A stretch of DNA of 64,000 nucleotides from Streptomyces paradoxus. Its GTDB lineage: Bacteria; Actinomycetota; Actinomycetes; Streptomycetales; Streptomycetaceae. The stretch covers positions 36,141-100,140 of the forward strand of contig NZ_JACHGV010000003.1 in the NCBI RefSeq assembly GCF_014202475.1, written 5' to 3'. A program made the translations under genes and the position numbers. Positions 1-8,350 of this stretch are shown here, one piece after another. The notes under the pieces are model-generated. The model worked only from the letters and a program-made list of their open reading frames with translations, had not been told where the DNA came from and searched no databases. Each line of letters opens with the position of its first letter. Positions within the stretch are counted from its first letter, which is position 1.

Positions 1-201
1 CCCGCCTCCGTGCGGGGTGTGCGGACCGGTGCGGTCGAGGTGAGCGCCGACGGGGCCCGGCTGGCGGAGCTGGTGCGGCTGCTGGACGAGGGGGTGCTGA
101 CGACGCGGGTGGCCGAGACGTACGCCCTGGACGACGCCATGAAGGCGCACGCCCGGCTGGACGAGGGCGGGGTGCGGGGGCGGCTGGTGCTCGTGCCCTG
201 A
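1..201 (+). CDS. MDR-family (zinc-type) oxidoreductase, C-terminal end only
   Basis: The reading frame is open from the first base, so the gene begins upstream of the window; only the last 66 codons are present. The fragment has the C-terminal signature of medium-chain dehydrogenase/reductase proteins: a helix (LAELVRLLDEGVL) followed by a segment like 'V-x-x-T-Y-A-L-D-D-A-x-x-A-H' and the closing strand GRLVLV, which in NADP-dependent quinone oxidoreductases completes the catalytic domain after the Rossmann fold. Cofactor and substrate cannot be read from this piece. No terminator hairpin was seen in the 219 bp that follow. Confidence 0.75.
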   Translation, partial: PASVRGVRTGAVEVSADGARLAELVRLLDEGVLTTRVAETYALDDAMKAHARLDEGGVRGRLVLVP

Positions 202-357
202 CGGTGCGCGGCCCGCCCGGGCCTCGACGCCCGGGCCTTGTGGGCACCGGCGCGGGCGAGGGGCAGGGCTTCCCGGGGCCGAGGGGGCCCACCGGGGACC
301 GGCCGACGGGGCCGGCGGGCGTGGTGGGGCCGGTCCGGGCCCCCTTTCGGGAATACC

Positions 358-388
358 CCCACGTGGGCAGCCGTTCCCCAGGTATAGT
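358..388 (+). promoter_or_regulatory. Likely promoter of the LLM oxidoreductase gene
   Basis: A TATAGT hexamer at 383-388 is a good -10 box in an otherwise GC-rich gap. About 17 bp upstream sits the perfect palindrome CCCACGTGGG (358-367), overlapping the expected -35 position, so it could be a regulator site. The transcript would carry a short leader with the Shine-Dalgarno sequence GGAGGG near 406-411. Confidence 0.45.
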
Positions 389-420
389 TGAACCGTAAAC
401 AACCTGGAGGGTGAGCGACC

Positions 421-1497
421 ATGCAGTTCGGGATCTTCAGCGTCGGCGACGTCACGCCCGACCCCACCACCGGCCGGACGCCCACGGAGCGCGAGCGGAT
501 CAAGGCCATGGTCGCCATCGCGCAGAAGGCCGAGGAGGTGGGGCTCGACGTCTTCGCGACCGGCGAGCACCACAACCCGCCCTTCGTGCCCTCGTCCCCG
601 ACCACGATGCTCGGCTACGTCGCGGCCCGCACCGAGCGGCTGATCCTCTCCACGGCCACGACCCTGATCACCACCAACGATCCGGTGAAGATCGCCGAGG
701 ACTTCGCGATGCTCCAGCACCTGGCCGACGGCCGGGTGGATCTGATGCTGGGGCGCGGGAACACCGGCCCGGTCTACCCCTGGTTCGGGCAGGACATCCG
801 GCAGGGCATCAACCTCGCCGTCGAGAACTACGCCCTGCTCCACCGCCTGTGGCGCGAGGACGTCGTCGACTGGGAGGGCAAGTTCCGCACGCCTCTCCAG
901 GGCTTCACCGCCACGCCCCGCCCGCTGGACGGCGTCCCGCCGTTCGTCTGGCACGGCTCCATCCGCTCCCCGGAGATCGCCGAGCAGGCCGCGTTCTACG
1001 GCGACGGCTTCTTCCACAACAACATCTTCTGGCCGGCCGACCACACCAAGCGCATGGTCGAGCTGTACCGCGAGCGGTACGCCCACTACGGGCACGGCAC
1101 GCCCGAACAGGCGATCGTCGGGCTCGGCGGGCACGTCTTCATGCGGAAGAACGCGCAGGACGCCGTGCGCGAGTTCCGGCCCTACTTCGACGTCGCCCCG
1201 GTCTACGGGCACGGGCCGTCGCTGGAGGACTTCATGGACCAGACGCCGCTGACGGTGGGCTCCCCCCAGCAGGTCATCGAGAAGACGCTGGCCTTCCGGG
1301 AGTACGCGGGCGACTACCAGCGCCAGCTGTTCCTGATCGACCACGCCGGGCTGCCGCTGAAGACCGTGCTGGAGCAGATCGACCTGCTGGGCGAGGAGGT
1401 CGTGCCGGTGCTGCGCAAGGAGTTCGCCGTGGACCGCCCGGCGGACGTGCCCGACGCCCCCACGCACGCGGCCCGGCTCGCCCGGAGCCGAGGGTGA
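421..1497 (+). CDS. LLM-class flavin-dependent oxidoreductase
   Basis: A 358-aa protein of the bacterial-luciferase-like monooxygenase fold. Recognisable elements are the N-terminal strand MQFGIFSVGD, the 'VFATGEHHN' segment (residues about 42-50) that in this family lines the FMN pocket, and the VDLMLGRG motif near residue 100 typical of LLM flavoproteins. Members use reduced FMN or F420 to oxidise small substrates; the substrate here is unknown. The ATG is preceded by GGAGGG at 9 nt spacing, which fixes the start. It is monocistronic and followed by about 117 bp before the response regulator. An alternative frame open over the same stretch is a GC shadow. Confidence 0.85.
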   Translation: MQFGIFSVGDVTPDPTTGRTPTERERIKAMVAIAQKAEEVGLDVFATGEHHNPPFVPSSPTTMLGYVAARTERLILSTATTLITTNDPVKIAEDFAMLQHLADGRVDLMLGRGNTGPVYPWFGQDIRQGINLAVENYALLHRLWREDVVDWEGKFRTPLQGFTATPRPLDGVPPFVWHGSIRSPEIAEQAAFYGDGFFHNNIFWPADHTKRMVELYRERYAHYGHGTPEQAIVGLGGHVFMRKNAQDAVREFRPYFDVAPVYGHGPSLEDFMDQTPLTVGSPQQVIEKTLAFREYAGDYQRQLFLIDHAGLPLKTVLEQIDLLGEEVVPVLRKEFAVDRPADVPDAPTHAARLARSRG

Positions 1498-1614
1498 GGG
1501 GACGGTAGGGCCGGCCTCCGCGGTTGCCCGATCCCTGGTGAGAGGGCAGTAAGAAGGACGCTCCGGCGCAGCGCATACGGTTCCGGGAACCCCCGGGCTT
1601 GGCACACTGGACGC

Positions 1615-2334
1615 GTGCCCCAAACAGTGCTGCTCGCCGAAGACGACCGCGCCATCCGCAATGCCCTGGAGCGGGCCCTGACCCTGGAGGGCTACCAGGT
1701 CATGGCGGTCGCCGACGGGGTCGAGGCGCTGGCGCAGGCCCACCGCAACCGTCCGGACGTGCTCGTCCTGGACGTGATGATGCCCGGCATCGACGGGCTC
1801 CAGGTCTGCCGGGTGCTGCGCGCCGAGGGCGACCGGACGCCCGTGCTGATGCTGACGGCCCTCGTGGAGACCGCCGACCGGATCGCCGGCCTGGACGCGG
1901 GCGCCGACGACTACGTCGTCAAGCCCTTCGACGTGGAGGAGGTCTTCGCCCGGCTGCGCGCCCTGCTGCGCCGCACCAGCCCGGTGGGCGCCGGGAGCGC
2001 ACCGGCGGCCGAGGCGCCCCGGCCCCTGCCGGAGCGGTTCATCGACGCCGCCGGCATCCGCATGGACCCGCAGGCGCGCCGGGTCTGGCGCGGCGCGCGC
2101 GAGCTGGAGCTGACCCGCACCGAGTTCGAGCTGCTGGAACTGCTGGTGCGCAACGCGGGCATCGTCCTCGACCACTCGACGATCTACGACCGCATCTGGG
2201 GCTACGACTTCGGGCCCGGCTCGAAGAACCTCGCCGTCTACGTCGGCTACCTGCGCCGCAAGCTCGACGAGCCGGACGCGCCGCAGCTGATCCACACGGT
2301 CCGGGGCGTGGGTTACGTGCTGCGGGAGGACTGA
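1615..2334 (+). CDS. OmpR/PhoB-family response regulator
   Basis: A 239-aa two-domain regulator. The receiver domain (residues about 4-118) keeps the acidic pair ED at 9-10, phospho-acceptor Asp53 (VLDVMMPG), Thr81 and Lys103 (VVKPF). A linker rich in Pro/Ala leads to a winged-helix domain (about 145-237) with the OmpR signature LELTRTEFELLELL and the closing VRGVGYVLR. It should act as a phosphorylation-dependent DNA-binding protein. The GTG start has no Shine-Dalgarno sequence, suggesting a leaderless transcript. The stop codon is immediately followed by the GTG of the histidine kinase, so the two form one operon and presumably a cognate pair; the signal is unknown. Confidence 0.92.
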   Translation: MPQTVLLAEDDRAIRNALERALTLEGYQVMAVADGVEALAQAHRNRPDVLVLDVMMPGIDGLQVCRVLRAEGDRTPVLMLTALVETADRIAGLDAGADDYVVKPFDVEEVFARLRALLRRTSPVGAGSAPAAEAPRPLPERFIDAAGIRMDPQARRVWRGARELELTRTEFELLELLVRNAGIVLDHSTIYDRIWGYDFGPGSKNLAVYVGYLRRKLDEPDAPQLIHTVRGVGYVLRED

Positions 2335-3768
2335 GTGGGCCGCCTGCGCCGGCTGCTGGTCGGGCGGCGGCCGGGGCTGGTCTCGCTGCGCACCACCTTC
2401 GCGGTGTCCTTCGCGGCGGTGACCGCGGCCGTGACGATCCTGGTCGGCATCCTGTCGTACAGCGCCGCCGCGCGGCTGGTGCGGGTGGACCAGCAGACCG
2501 TGTTCGACGAGGTCGTGCAGGATCTCCGCGACGAGGTGCGGGAGAACCACATGACGCCCGGCGACTTCTCGTCCGCCGCGCCGGGCCACGACCTGGTGCG
2601 GCCGGCCCGGACGGACGTGCAGGTGCTCGGCCCGGACGGGCACGTCGTCGACCGGGGCAGCCCGGGGCTGCCGGTCACCGGCGCCGACGTGCGGATCGCC
2701 GCCGCGGCCTCCTCCGGGGAGGTGGCCGAGCACAAGGACGTCGACGTGGGCGACGACGTCTACCGCGTCGCCACCGTCTCCCTCGGCGACGGCCGGGGTG
2801 CGGTGCAGGTCGCCCAGGAGTTCAGCGACGTCGAGGACCTGCTGCGGGTGCTCCAGCAGCGGACGCTGCTGCTCGTGGCCGCCGTGGTGGTCGGCGCCGG
2901 GCTGTTCGGCTGGTGGCTGGCCCGGCGGATCACGCGCCGCCTGGTCGTGCTGACCGACGCCGCCGAGGACGTCGCCCGCACCCGCCGCCTGGGCATCCAA
3001 GTGCCCGTGGCCGGACACGACGAGGTGGGCCGCCTCGGCCGGGCCTTCGACCGCATGCTGGGCCGGCTCGCCCAGTCCGAGGAGGACCAGCGCCGCCTGG
3101 TCCAGGACGCGGGCCACGAGCTGCGCACGCCGCTCACCTCGCTGCGCACGAACATCTCCCTGCTGCGCCGGATCGGCGAACTCCCTCCGGAGGCCCGCGA
3201 GGAACTGGTCGCCGACCTGGGCCAGGAGGCCCGTGAACTGACCGACCTGGTCAACGAACTGGTGGATCTCGCGGCCGGGCAGTCCGACACCGAGCCGCCG
3301 CGGCGGGTGGACGTCGCGGACATCGCCGAGGAGGTGGCGGGGGTGGCCCGGCGGCGCAGCGGCCGGGAGATCCTGCTGCGCGCGAGCGGCGACACCACGA
3401 CCGACGGCCGGCCCGGGATGCTGACCCGGGCGCTGTCCAACCTCGTCGAGAACGCGGTGAAGTTCGACCAGGGCGGCCGGGCCCCCGTCGAGATCGTCGT
3501 CTCGGGGCCCGCCCGCCCCGGCACGATCCGGGTCGAGGTCCTCGACCGCGGCCCGGGCATCGCCGACAGCGACCTCACCCGTGTGTTCGACCGCTTCTAC
3601 CGGGCCGCCGACGCCCGCTCCCTGCCGGGCTCCGGCCTGGGGCTGTCCATCGTCCGCGAGGTGGCACTGGCGCACGGGGGAGCGCCGTTCGCCTTCCGGC
3701 GGGACGGGGGCGGGACGGTCACCGGGTTCACCGTGGGCGGGCGGCCGGCGGCGAACGGCGACGGGTGA
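2335..3768 (+). CDS. Membrane sensor histidine kinase (HAMP-HisKA-HATPase)
   Basis: A 477-aa partner of the preceding regulator. The N-terminal membrane segment (about 20-46) and a second one (about 183-202) flank an extracytoplasmic sensor domain of roughly 130 residues. A HAMP linker follows, then the DHp helix with the H-box GHELRTPLTSL (phospho-accepting His261), the N-box (LSNLVENAVKF), the G1 box DRGPGIAD and the G2 box GSGLGLSI. All catalytic boxes are intact, so it should be an active kinase. Its GTG directly abuts the response-regulator stop. The family phosphorylates the receiver Asp of the neighbouring regulator in response to an envelope signal; that signal is not evident here. 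Confidence 0.92.
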   Translation: MGRLRRLLVGRRPGLVSLRTTFAVSFAAVTAAVTILVGILSYSAAARLVRVDQQTVFDEVVQDLRDEVRENHMTPGDFSSAAPGHDLVRPARTDVQVLGPDGHVVDRGSPGLPVTGADVRIAAAASSGEVAEHKDVDVGDDVYRVATVSLGDGRGAVQVAQEFSDVEDLLRVLQQRTLLLVAAVVVGAGLFGWWLARRITRRLVVLTDAAEDVARTRRLGIQVPVAGHDEVGRLGRAFDRMLGRLAQSEEDQRRLVQDAGHELRTPLTSLRTNISLLRRIGELPPEAREELVADLGQEARELTDLVNELVDLAAGQSDTEPPRRVDVADIAEEVAGVARRRSGREILLRASGDTTTDGRPGMLTRALSNLVENAVKFDQGGRAPVEIVVSGPARPGTIRVEVLDRGPGIADSDLTRVFDRFYRAADARSLPGSGLGLSIVREVALAHGGAPFAFRRDGGGTVTGFTVGGRPAANGDG

Positions 3769-3815
3769 GAAGCGGGCGTGCAGCCGGGCCGCCACCGCCG
3801 TCGCGAGGCGGTCCG

Positions 3816-4616
3816 TCAGTCCCCGAGGGAGTAGAACCGCACCGGGGAGTTGGGCCGGAACCCGATCCGCGGGTAGACGGGTGCTCCGGCGGCGGTCGCG
3901 TGCAGCGTGGCCCGGGTCAGGCCGGTCGCCCGGGCCCCCTCGTGCAGCGCCTTGCGGGTCACGGCCTCCCCGTACCCTCGCCGCTCCCACGCCGGATTGG
4001 TGGCGACGAGCACGACGAAGAGCCGCCCGTCCGCCTCGACGGTGGCGGCGCAGGTCACGGGGACCCCGTCCCGCAGCCCCAGGTACGCGAACACCCCGCT
4101 CTTCCACAGCGAGGACCCGGCGAGCCCGTCCCGCCCGTCCTCCAGGGGGAATCCGTAGGCGCGCGAGTTGATGTCCGCGTAGGAGTGCAGGAGTTCGTCG
4201 TCACGTACGCGCACGAAGGTCAGCTCGGGGTGGACGGGGTCGGGAACCGGCAGCAGGTCTCCCGCCGTGCCGGTGCCCGGGAAGGCGTACCGCAGCCCCG
4301 CCCGCCCGGCGGATTCGTCCAGCGCGGCGCGTGCCGGGCCGTCGAGCAGATCCTCGAAGACCCACAGGAACCCGGAGTGGGATTTCGACCGCATGATCCC
4401 GGCGGCCTCGTCCAGCCGCTGCTTCAGCAGTCCGGGGTCCGCGCCGACGTCGGTCAGGGTCACGCAGTTCCAGAAGGCGAACCGGCAGTCGGCCCACCGC
4501 ACGGCGATGCCCGGCAGGTCGCGCACGTCGGCATCCGGATCCCGGTCGAGCACCATGGCCCGCCAGACCGTTGCGAGCTGCTCCACCGATTCGACCGACT
4601 CCGCGAGATCACGCAC
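3816..4616 (-). CDS. GNAT-family N-acetyltransferase
   Basis: A 266-aa protein whose C-terminal half is a GNAT fold. Motif A, which binds the acetyl-CoA pyrophosphate, is VVLVATNPAWERRGYGEAV (about residues 204-222), with the R/Q-x-x-G-x-G/A variant RRGYGE. The end of the domain has the typical 'YPRIGFRPNS' segment. The N-terminal half (residues 1-130) is not obviously catalytic and may be a degenerate GNAT-like half, as in other two-lobed actinobacterial members. The acceptor substrate is unknown. The gene runs convergently to the histidine kinase with a 47-bp gap and no clear terminator. Confidence 0.8.
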   Translation of the reverse strand: MRDLAESVESVEQLATVWRAMVLDRDPDADVRDLPGIAVRWADCRFAFWNCVTLTDVGADPGLLKQRLDEAAGIMRSKSHSGFLWVFEDLLDGPARAALDESAGRAGLRYAFPGTGTAGDLLPVPDPVHPELTFVRVRDDELLHSYADINSRAYGFPLEDGRDGLAGSSLWKSGVFAYLGLRDGVPVTCAATVEADGRLFVVLVATNPAWERRGYGEAVTRKALHEGARATGLTRATLHATAAGAPVYPRIGFRPNSPVRFYSLGD

Positions 4617-4795
4617 CAGGGCCCCCTCAGGTCACCGACTTCCGCCGCACTCCTACTGCCCGTCAGACGCCCGGCTCATCCACCGGCCCGGCGAGGGCAC
4701 GTCGTCCGGGGGAGAAGCGCGGCGTGCGCCCGGCCGGTCCCTGTTTCGCGACCACCCGAGGCGCCCGGCCGGACCGTTGCATAAAATCCACTCCC

Positions 4796-5155
4796 ATGGC
4801 GAAGCCCGACGAGCTGATCGTTGACATCGCTGCCCGTGTGGAGTCCGGGCAGAGCACTCAGATGTCCCTGACCGTGGTCACCGGTGGTGCTGTCATCACC
4901 GGCAGGCTGGCTCCAGAAGCCGTGTGGAGGCAGAGAGTCTCGGAGGTGCTGACCAACTCCGCCCGGCTGGGCGAGTTCTCCGCGGTCTTCGACACCCCGG
5001 TGGAGAAGGGCGGGCCACCGACACATCTGCACTTCCACGTCGCCCGCATCCTCCAGGGCACCGTGGGGATCCCGGAGACGGGCGGGATGTACCGCGTCGC
5101 GATCGAGGACGTCAGTGCCTGGACCGTGGGGGACTTCAGCTACTCGGATCACTGA
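4796..5155 (+). CDS. Small soluble protein, weak GvpU-like resemblance
   Basis: The 119-aa product starts MAKPDELIVDIAARVESG. It contains an Sm-like strand run around 'MSLTVVTGGAVITGRLA' and ends without membrane segments. From memory this resembles the GvpU-type gas-vesicle accessory family, which share a 'vTLxVxGxxVSGxLI' core, but no gvp structural gene is nearby, so the function is open. A TAAAAT hexamer at 4782-4787 lies 8 nt before the ATG and there is no Shine-Dalgarno sequence, which suggests a leaderless mRNA. A longer reading frame upstream lacks coding character. Confidence 0.55.
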   Translation: MAKPDELIVDIAARVESGQSTQMSLTVVTGGAVITGRLAPEAVWRQRVSEVLTNSARLGEFSAVFDTPVEKGGPPTHLHFHVARILQGTVGIPETGGMYRVAIEDVSAWTVGDFSYSDH

Positions 5156-5196
5156 CCCGGCACCCTCGGTCTCCGCGCCCGCCCGTGGCGGATCCG

Positions 5197-6090
5197 TCAT
5201 GGGGCCGTGGCAGGGCGCGGGGCACCGTGGAAGACCTGGCTGGTGTGCCAGGCACGGTGGGCGGCCGCGACGGGGCGCGTGCCCGGCTGCGGGCCGACCA
5301 GCGGGCGGCCCGCGAGCGCTGTGACGTGCTCGTGGGCGGCGGTGCTGTGCCCGATGAAACGCTGCGAGACCAGGATGCGGTGGCCGTCGCCGACTCCGAG
5401 GACACCCTTGTCGAAGAGCTTGTGGTGCAGCGAGCACAGGCACAGCCCGTTGTCGACGTCGTCGGGTCCGCCGAACGCCCACCAGCGCACGTGCGCGGCC
5501 TCCAGCCCGACCGGGACCGTGCCGATCCGGCCGTCGTAGCCGCAGAAGGCGCACCGGTACTCGTAAGCGGTCAGCACCAGATCGCGCATCCGCCGGCTGC
5601 GCTGCCGGCGTACCTCCGGGCGCCGCCCGGTCTCCGGTTCTTCCAGCTCCAGGCCGACGGCCTCGCAGAGGTCGCCGTGCAGGGAGGGCGGGAAGTGCAG
5701 GTCGAGCAGGACCCGCGCGATGCGGCCGAGCAGCGCCGGTTCACGCCGCAGGGCCGCCCTCAGGTCGGGCGCGAGCCGCCCCGCCGCACCCGTCTCCCTC
5801 AGCTCCCGCACGCCGCTGCCGGGGCTGCCCGGCCCGCGCTCGGTCCGCACCTCCCACACCCCGTCGCTGACGAGGTGGTGGAACGGATACGCAGGGCTCG
5901 TCCTGTTGGGCGGGCCGTACTCGGCCAGCAGCCGGGCCAGGTCCTCCTCCACCGCGCCGTAGCGCAGCTCGCCGTCGGCGTTCTCCTGGAACCGGCCGAG
6001 GGCGTAGAGGAACAGCAGGGGCTTGTGCGGCGCCCTCGTCCCGCCCCTGCTCCACTGCCGTAACGTCGCGCTGCGCTCCAGCCAGTCCAT
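5197..6090 (-). CDS. SBD-HNH type IV restriction endonuclease (phosphorothioate-DNA dependent)
   Basis: A 297-aa protein with two recognisable parts. Residues about 1-155 resemble the DNA sulfur-binding domain: HKPLLFLYAL (22-31) and PNRTSPAYPFHHL (61-73). The C-terminal part is an HNH nuclease with a CxxC zinc knuckle (C180, C183), His200 (EAAHVRWW), Asn214 (DNGLCLC) and the HHKLFDKG end (222-229). The length and order match the small SBD-HNH enzymes described from Streptomyces (SprMcrA type), which cut DNA carrying phosphorothioate linkages. No dnd or ssp modification gene is in the window, as expected of a type IV defence enzyme. It lies 35 bp downstream of arsC on the same strand and may be co-transcribed. 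Confidence 0.8.
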   Translation of the reverse strand: MDWLERSATLRQWSRGGTRAPHKPLLFLYALGRFQENADGELRYGAVEEDLARLLAEYGPPNRTSPAYPFHHLVSDGVWEVRTERGPGSPGSGVRELRETGAAGRLAPDLRAALRREPALLGRIARVLLDLHFPPSLHGDLCEAVGLELEEPETGRRPEVRRQRSRRMRDLVLTAYEYRCAFCGYDGRIGTVPVGLEAAHVRWWAFGGPDDVDNGLCLCSLHHKLFDKGVLGVGDGHRILVSQRFIGHSTAAHEHVTALAGRPLVGPQPGTRPVAAAHRAWHTSQVFHGAPRPATAP

Positions 6091-6125
6091 GGCCGCTGAT
6101 CGTATGCCGGTGCCTTACGCGGACG

Positions 6126-6545
6126 TCACGCTTCCCGCTGGGCGTCGATCTCGGCGATCAGTGCCTCGATGCGCTGCCTGATCTCGTCGCGGATGGGGCG
6201 GACGGCTTCGACGCCCTTGCCGGCCGGGTCTTCCAGGGCCCAGTCGAGGTACTTCTTGCCGGGGAAGACCGGGCAGGCGTCGCCGCAGCCCATGGTGATG
6301 ACGTAGTCGGACGCCCGGACGGCCTCGGTGGTGAGGATCTTCGGTTCGGCGCCGGCGATGTCGACGCCGACTTCCTTCATCGCCTCGACGGCGGAGGGGT
6401 TGACCCGGTCGCCGGGGATGGAGCCGGCGGAGCGGACCTCGATCCGGTCGCCTGCGAGGTGGGAGAGGAATCCGGCAGCCATCTGCGAGCGTCCGGCGTT
6501 GTGGACGCAGACGAACAGCACGGAGGTGAGCGGGCTGGAGGACAT
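6126..6545 (-). CDS. arsC: Arsenate reductase, LMW-PTP fold, thioredoxin-type
   Basis: A 139-aa enzyme that reduces arsenate to arsenite. The P-loop CVHNAGRSQ has catalytic Cys13. The GCGDACPVFPG segment supplies Cys87 and Cys91, the redox relay that ends in a disulfide in thioredoxin- or mycothiol-linked ArsC proteins. It is intact and of normal length for the family. It is divergent from arsR at 6647, with a 101-bp shared control region holding palindromes. Its product, arsenite, is the substrate of the Acr3 pump encoded on the other side of that region. Confidence 0.92.
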   Translation of the reverse strand: MSSSPLTSVLFVCVHNAGRSQMAAGFLSHLAGDRIEVRSAGSIPGDRVNPSAVEAMKEVGVDIAGAEPKILTTEAVRASDYVITMGCGDACPVFPGKKYLDWALEDPAGKGVEAVRPIRDEIRQRIEALIAEIDAQREA

Positions 6546-6580
6546 CGGTTCTTCCTTCGATCGGGGCGCCCTCGGGCGGA

Positions 6581-6659
6581 GGGATACGTATCCCGGACAT
6601 CAGCCCCGGCTGGTATCAGCTCGGAGTGATGTGACAGTATCAGCCCATGCTGACGTCAG
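6581..6659. promoter_or_regulatory. Divergent arsC/arsR control region with palindromes
   Basis: The region holds a perfect 14-bp palindrome GGGATACGTATCCC (6581-6594), two direct copies of TATCAGC (6614-6620 and 6638-6644) and the palindrome CTGACGTCAG (6650-6659) overlapping the first codons of arsR. CAGTAT at 6635-6640 could be the arsR -10, placing transcription start at or next to the ATG (leaderless). ArsR-family repressors bind such dyads and leave when As(III) binds; which of the dyads is used cannot be told from sequence. Confidence 0.45.
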
Positions 6660-6955
6660 TCGACACTGATCTGATCCGGGTCCTGGCCGATCCGCTCAGG
6701 CTTCGCATCGTGACCTTGCTGGCCAGGGAGACGCTGTGCACCACCCACCTGGTGGAGGAGACCGGTGCCCGGCAGACCAACCTCTCCAATCACTTGAGAG
6801 TGCTGCGCGAGGCCGGGGTCGTCGAGACGGAGCCGTGCGGCCGGTACACGTACTACAGGCTCTGCCCGGACGTCATCGCCCAGCTCGCCGGCCGGTTCAA
6901 CGACCTGGCCGAGTCCGCTCGCCATGCCGCCGACAACAAGAGGGCCTGCCCGTGA
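6647..6955 (+). CDS. arsR: ArsR-family metalloregulator (arsenic operon repressor)
   Basis: A 102-aa winged-helix protein. The recognition helix region is ARQTNLSNHLRVLREAG (about 41-57) and the wing YTYYRLCP follows. Cysteines at 31, 64, 73 and 101 could form an As(III) site; Cys31 sits in the helix where classical ArsR carries ELCVCDL, though here it reads ETLCTTHL, so the ligand set is not the classical one. The stop overlaps the GTG of acr3 (GTGA), showing translational coupling. Confidence 0.88.
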   Translation: MLTSVDTDLIRVLADPLRLRIVTLLARETLCTTHLVEETGARQTNLSNHLRVLREAGVVETEPCGRYTYYRLCPDVIAQLAGRFNDLAESARHAADNKRACP

Positions 6956-8061
6956 CCCGCACCGAAGCATCCGCGACCGCCGAGGAGTCCTCGGTCGTCG
7001 CGAAGCTCTCGACGCTCGACCGCTTCCTCGCCGGGTGGATCCTGCTCGCCATGGCCGTCGGCCTCGGCCTGGGCCGTGCCGTCCCCGGCCTCGACGACGC
7101 CCTCGCCAAGGTCGAGATCGGCGGCATCTCGCTGCCGATCGCCCTCGGTCTGCTGATCATGATGTACCCGGTGCTGGCCAAGGTCCGCTACGACAGGCTC
7201 GACGCCGTCACCGGCGACAAGCGGCTCATGGCCTCGTCGCTGGTCGTCAACTGGATCGTCGGCCCCGCGGTCATGTTCGCGCTGGCCTGGATCTTCCTGC
7301 CGGACCTGCCCGAGTACCGCACGGGCCTGATCATCGTCGGCCTCGCCCGCTGCATCGCCATGGTCATCATCTGGAACGACCTCGCCTGCGGCGACCGCGA
7401 AGCCGCTGCCGTCCTCGTGGCGCTGAACTCGGTCTTCCAGGTCCTGGCGTTCGGCCTGCTCGGCTGGTTCTACCTCGACCTGCTGCCCGGCCTGCTGGGC
7501 CTGGGCAACGGCGAGCACCTCGACATCTCCATGGGGAAGATCGTCCTGAACGTCGTCATCTTCCTCGGCGTCCCGCTGCTGGCCGGCTTCCTCACCCGCC
7601 GCATCGGCGAACAGAAGCTGGGCAGGGAGAACTACGAGTCGGGCTTCCTCCCGAAGATCGGCCCGTGGGCGCTGTACGGCCTGCTCTTCACGATCGTCAT
7701 CCTCTTCGCCCTGCAGGGGAAGACGATCACCTCGCAGCCGCTCGACGTCGCCCGTATCGCGCTTCCGCTGCTGGTGTACTTCGCCGTGATGTGGTTCGGC
7801 ACCTTCGCCCTCGGCAAGGTCATCGGCCTGGCCTACGACCGCACCGCCACGCTCGCCTTCACGGCGGCCGGCAACAACTTCGAGCTGGCCATCGCGGTCG
7901 CCATCGCCACCTTCGGCGTCACCTCCGGCCAGGCCCTGTCCGGTGTGGTCGGCCCGCTCATCGAGGTGCCCGTCCTGGTCGCGCTGGTCTACGTCTCCCT
8001 GGCATGGCGGCGTACGTTCGGCCCCGGTCGGCAGTTGACGGCGGCACCGCGGGAGGGCTGA
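6952..8061 (+). CDS. acr3: Acr3-type arsenite efflux permease
   Basis: A 369-aa integral membrane protein with about ten hydrophobic segments. The family signature LARCIAMVIIWNDLACGD contains the conserved cysteine that binds As(III) in transmembrane helix 4. The second half has GNNFELAIAVAIATFG, another Acr3 hallmark. It exports arsenite produced by ArsC. The GTG at 6952 overlaps the arsR stop; a longer frame reaching upstream into arsR is not coding. No ArsA ATPase is present, as usual for Acr3, which runs on the membrane potential. Confidence 0.92.
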   Translation: MTRTEASATAEESSVVAKLSTLDRFLAGWILLAMAVGLGLGRAVPGLDDALAKVEIGGISLPIALGLLIMMYPVLAKVRYDRLDAVTGDKRLMASSLVVNWIVGPAVMFALAWIFLPDLPEYRTGLIIVGLARCIAMVIIWNDLACGDREAAAVLVALNSVFQVLAFGLLGWFYLDLLPGLLGLGNGEHLDISMGKIVLNVVIFLGVPLLAGFLTRRIGEQKLGRENYESGFLPKIGPWALYGLLFTIVILFALQGKTITSQPLDVARIALPLLVYFAVMWFGTFALGKVIGLAYDRTATLAFTAAGNNFELAIAVAIATFGVTSGQALSGVVGPLIEVPVLVALVYVSLAWRRTFGPGRQLTAAPREG

Positions 8062-8062
8062 T

Positions 8063-8350
8063 GCACCGCCTGGGCCGCACCGGCACCGCAGCGCAGACCG
8101 CGACGGCCCGCTCCTGCGCGTGGACACGGACTCGGGCCCCCGGCACTCCCGGGCGGTGATCCTCCCGCCCGTACGCGAAGCCCGCGACCGTGGCCTGCTC
8201 AAGGCCGGCCCGATGTTCTCCCGCCTCACCCCCGGCGGGGCCGAGTGGGCCGACGGCACCCGCACCGAGGCCGACGCGATCATCCGTTGCACCGGCATCC
8301 GGCCCGCGCTGTCCCACCTCACGGCGCTCGCCCTCCCGGCGCAGGACGGT
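8063..8350 (+). pseudogene. Remnant of a FAD/NAD(P)-dependent oxidoreductase
   Basis: In the frame that includes 8120 the translation gives PPVREARDRGLLKAGPMF, then SRLTPGGAEWADGTRTEADA, then IIRCTGIRPALSHLTALALP. This reads as the C-terminal third of an actinobacterial ArsO-type flavoprotein, in which 'EADAIIWCTGFRPAL' is the conserved ATG-motif region. No FAD- or NADP-binding glycine loop and no proper start precede it, and it ends in the 3' end of the convergent arsR2. The fragment therefore looks like a leftover of an arsO gene deleted between acr3 and arsR2. It differs clearly from the intact flavoprotein at 8894. Confidence 0.55.

Noticed and set aside
1599..3236. Very long alternative reading frame (545 codons) across the two-component genes
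   Set aside because: Arg/Gly/Pro-rich translation with no motif; it is the GC-driven shadow of the response regulator and kinase, which carry all expected motifs.
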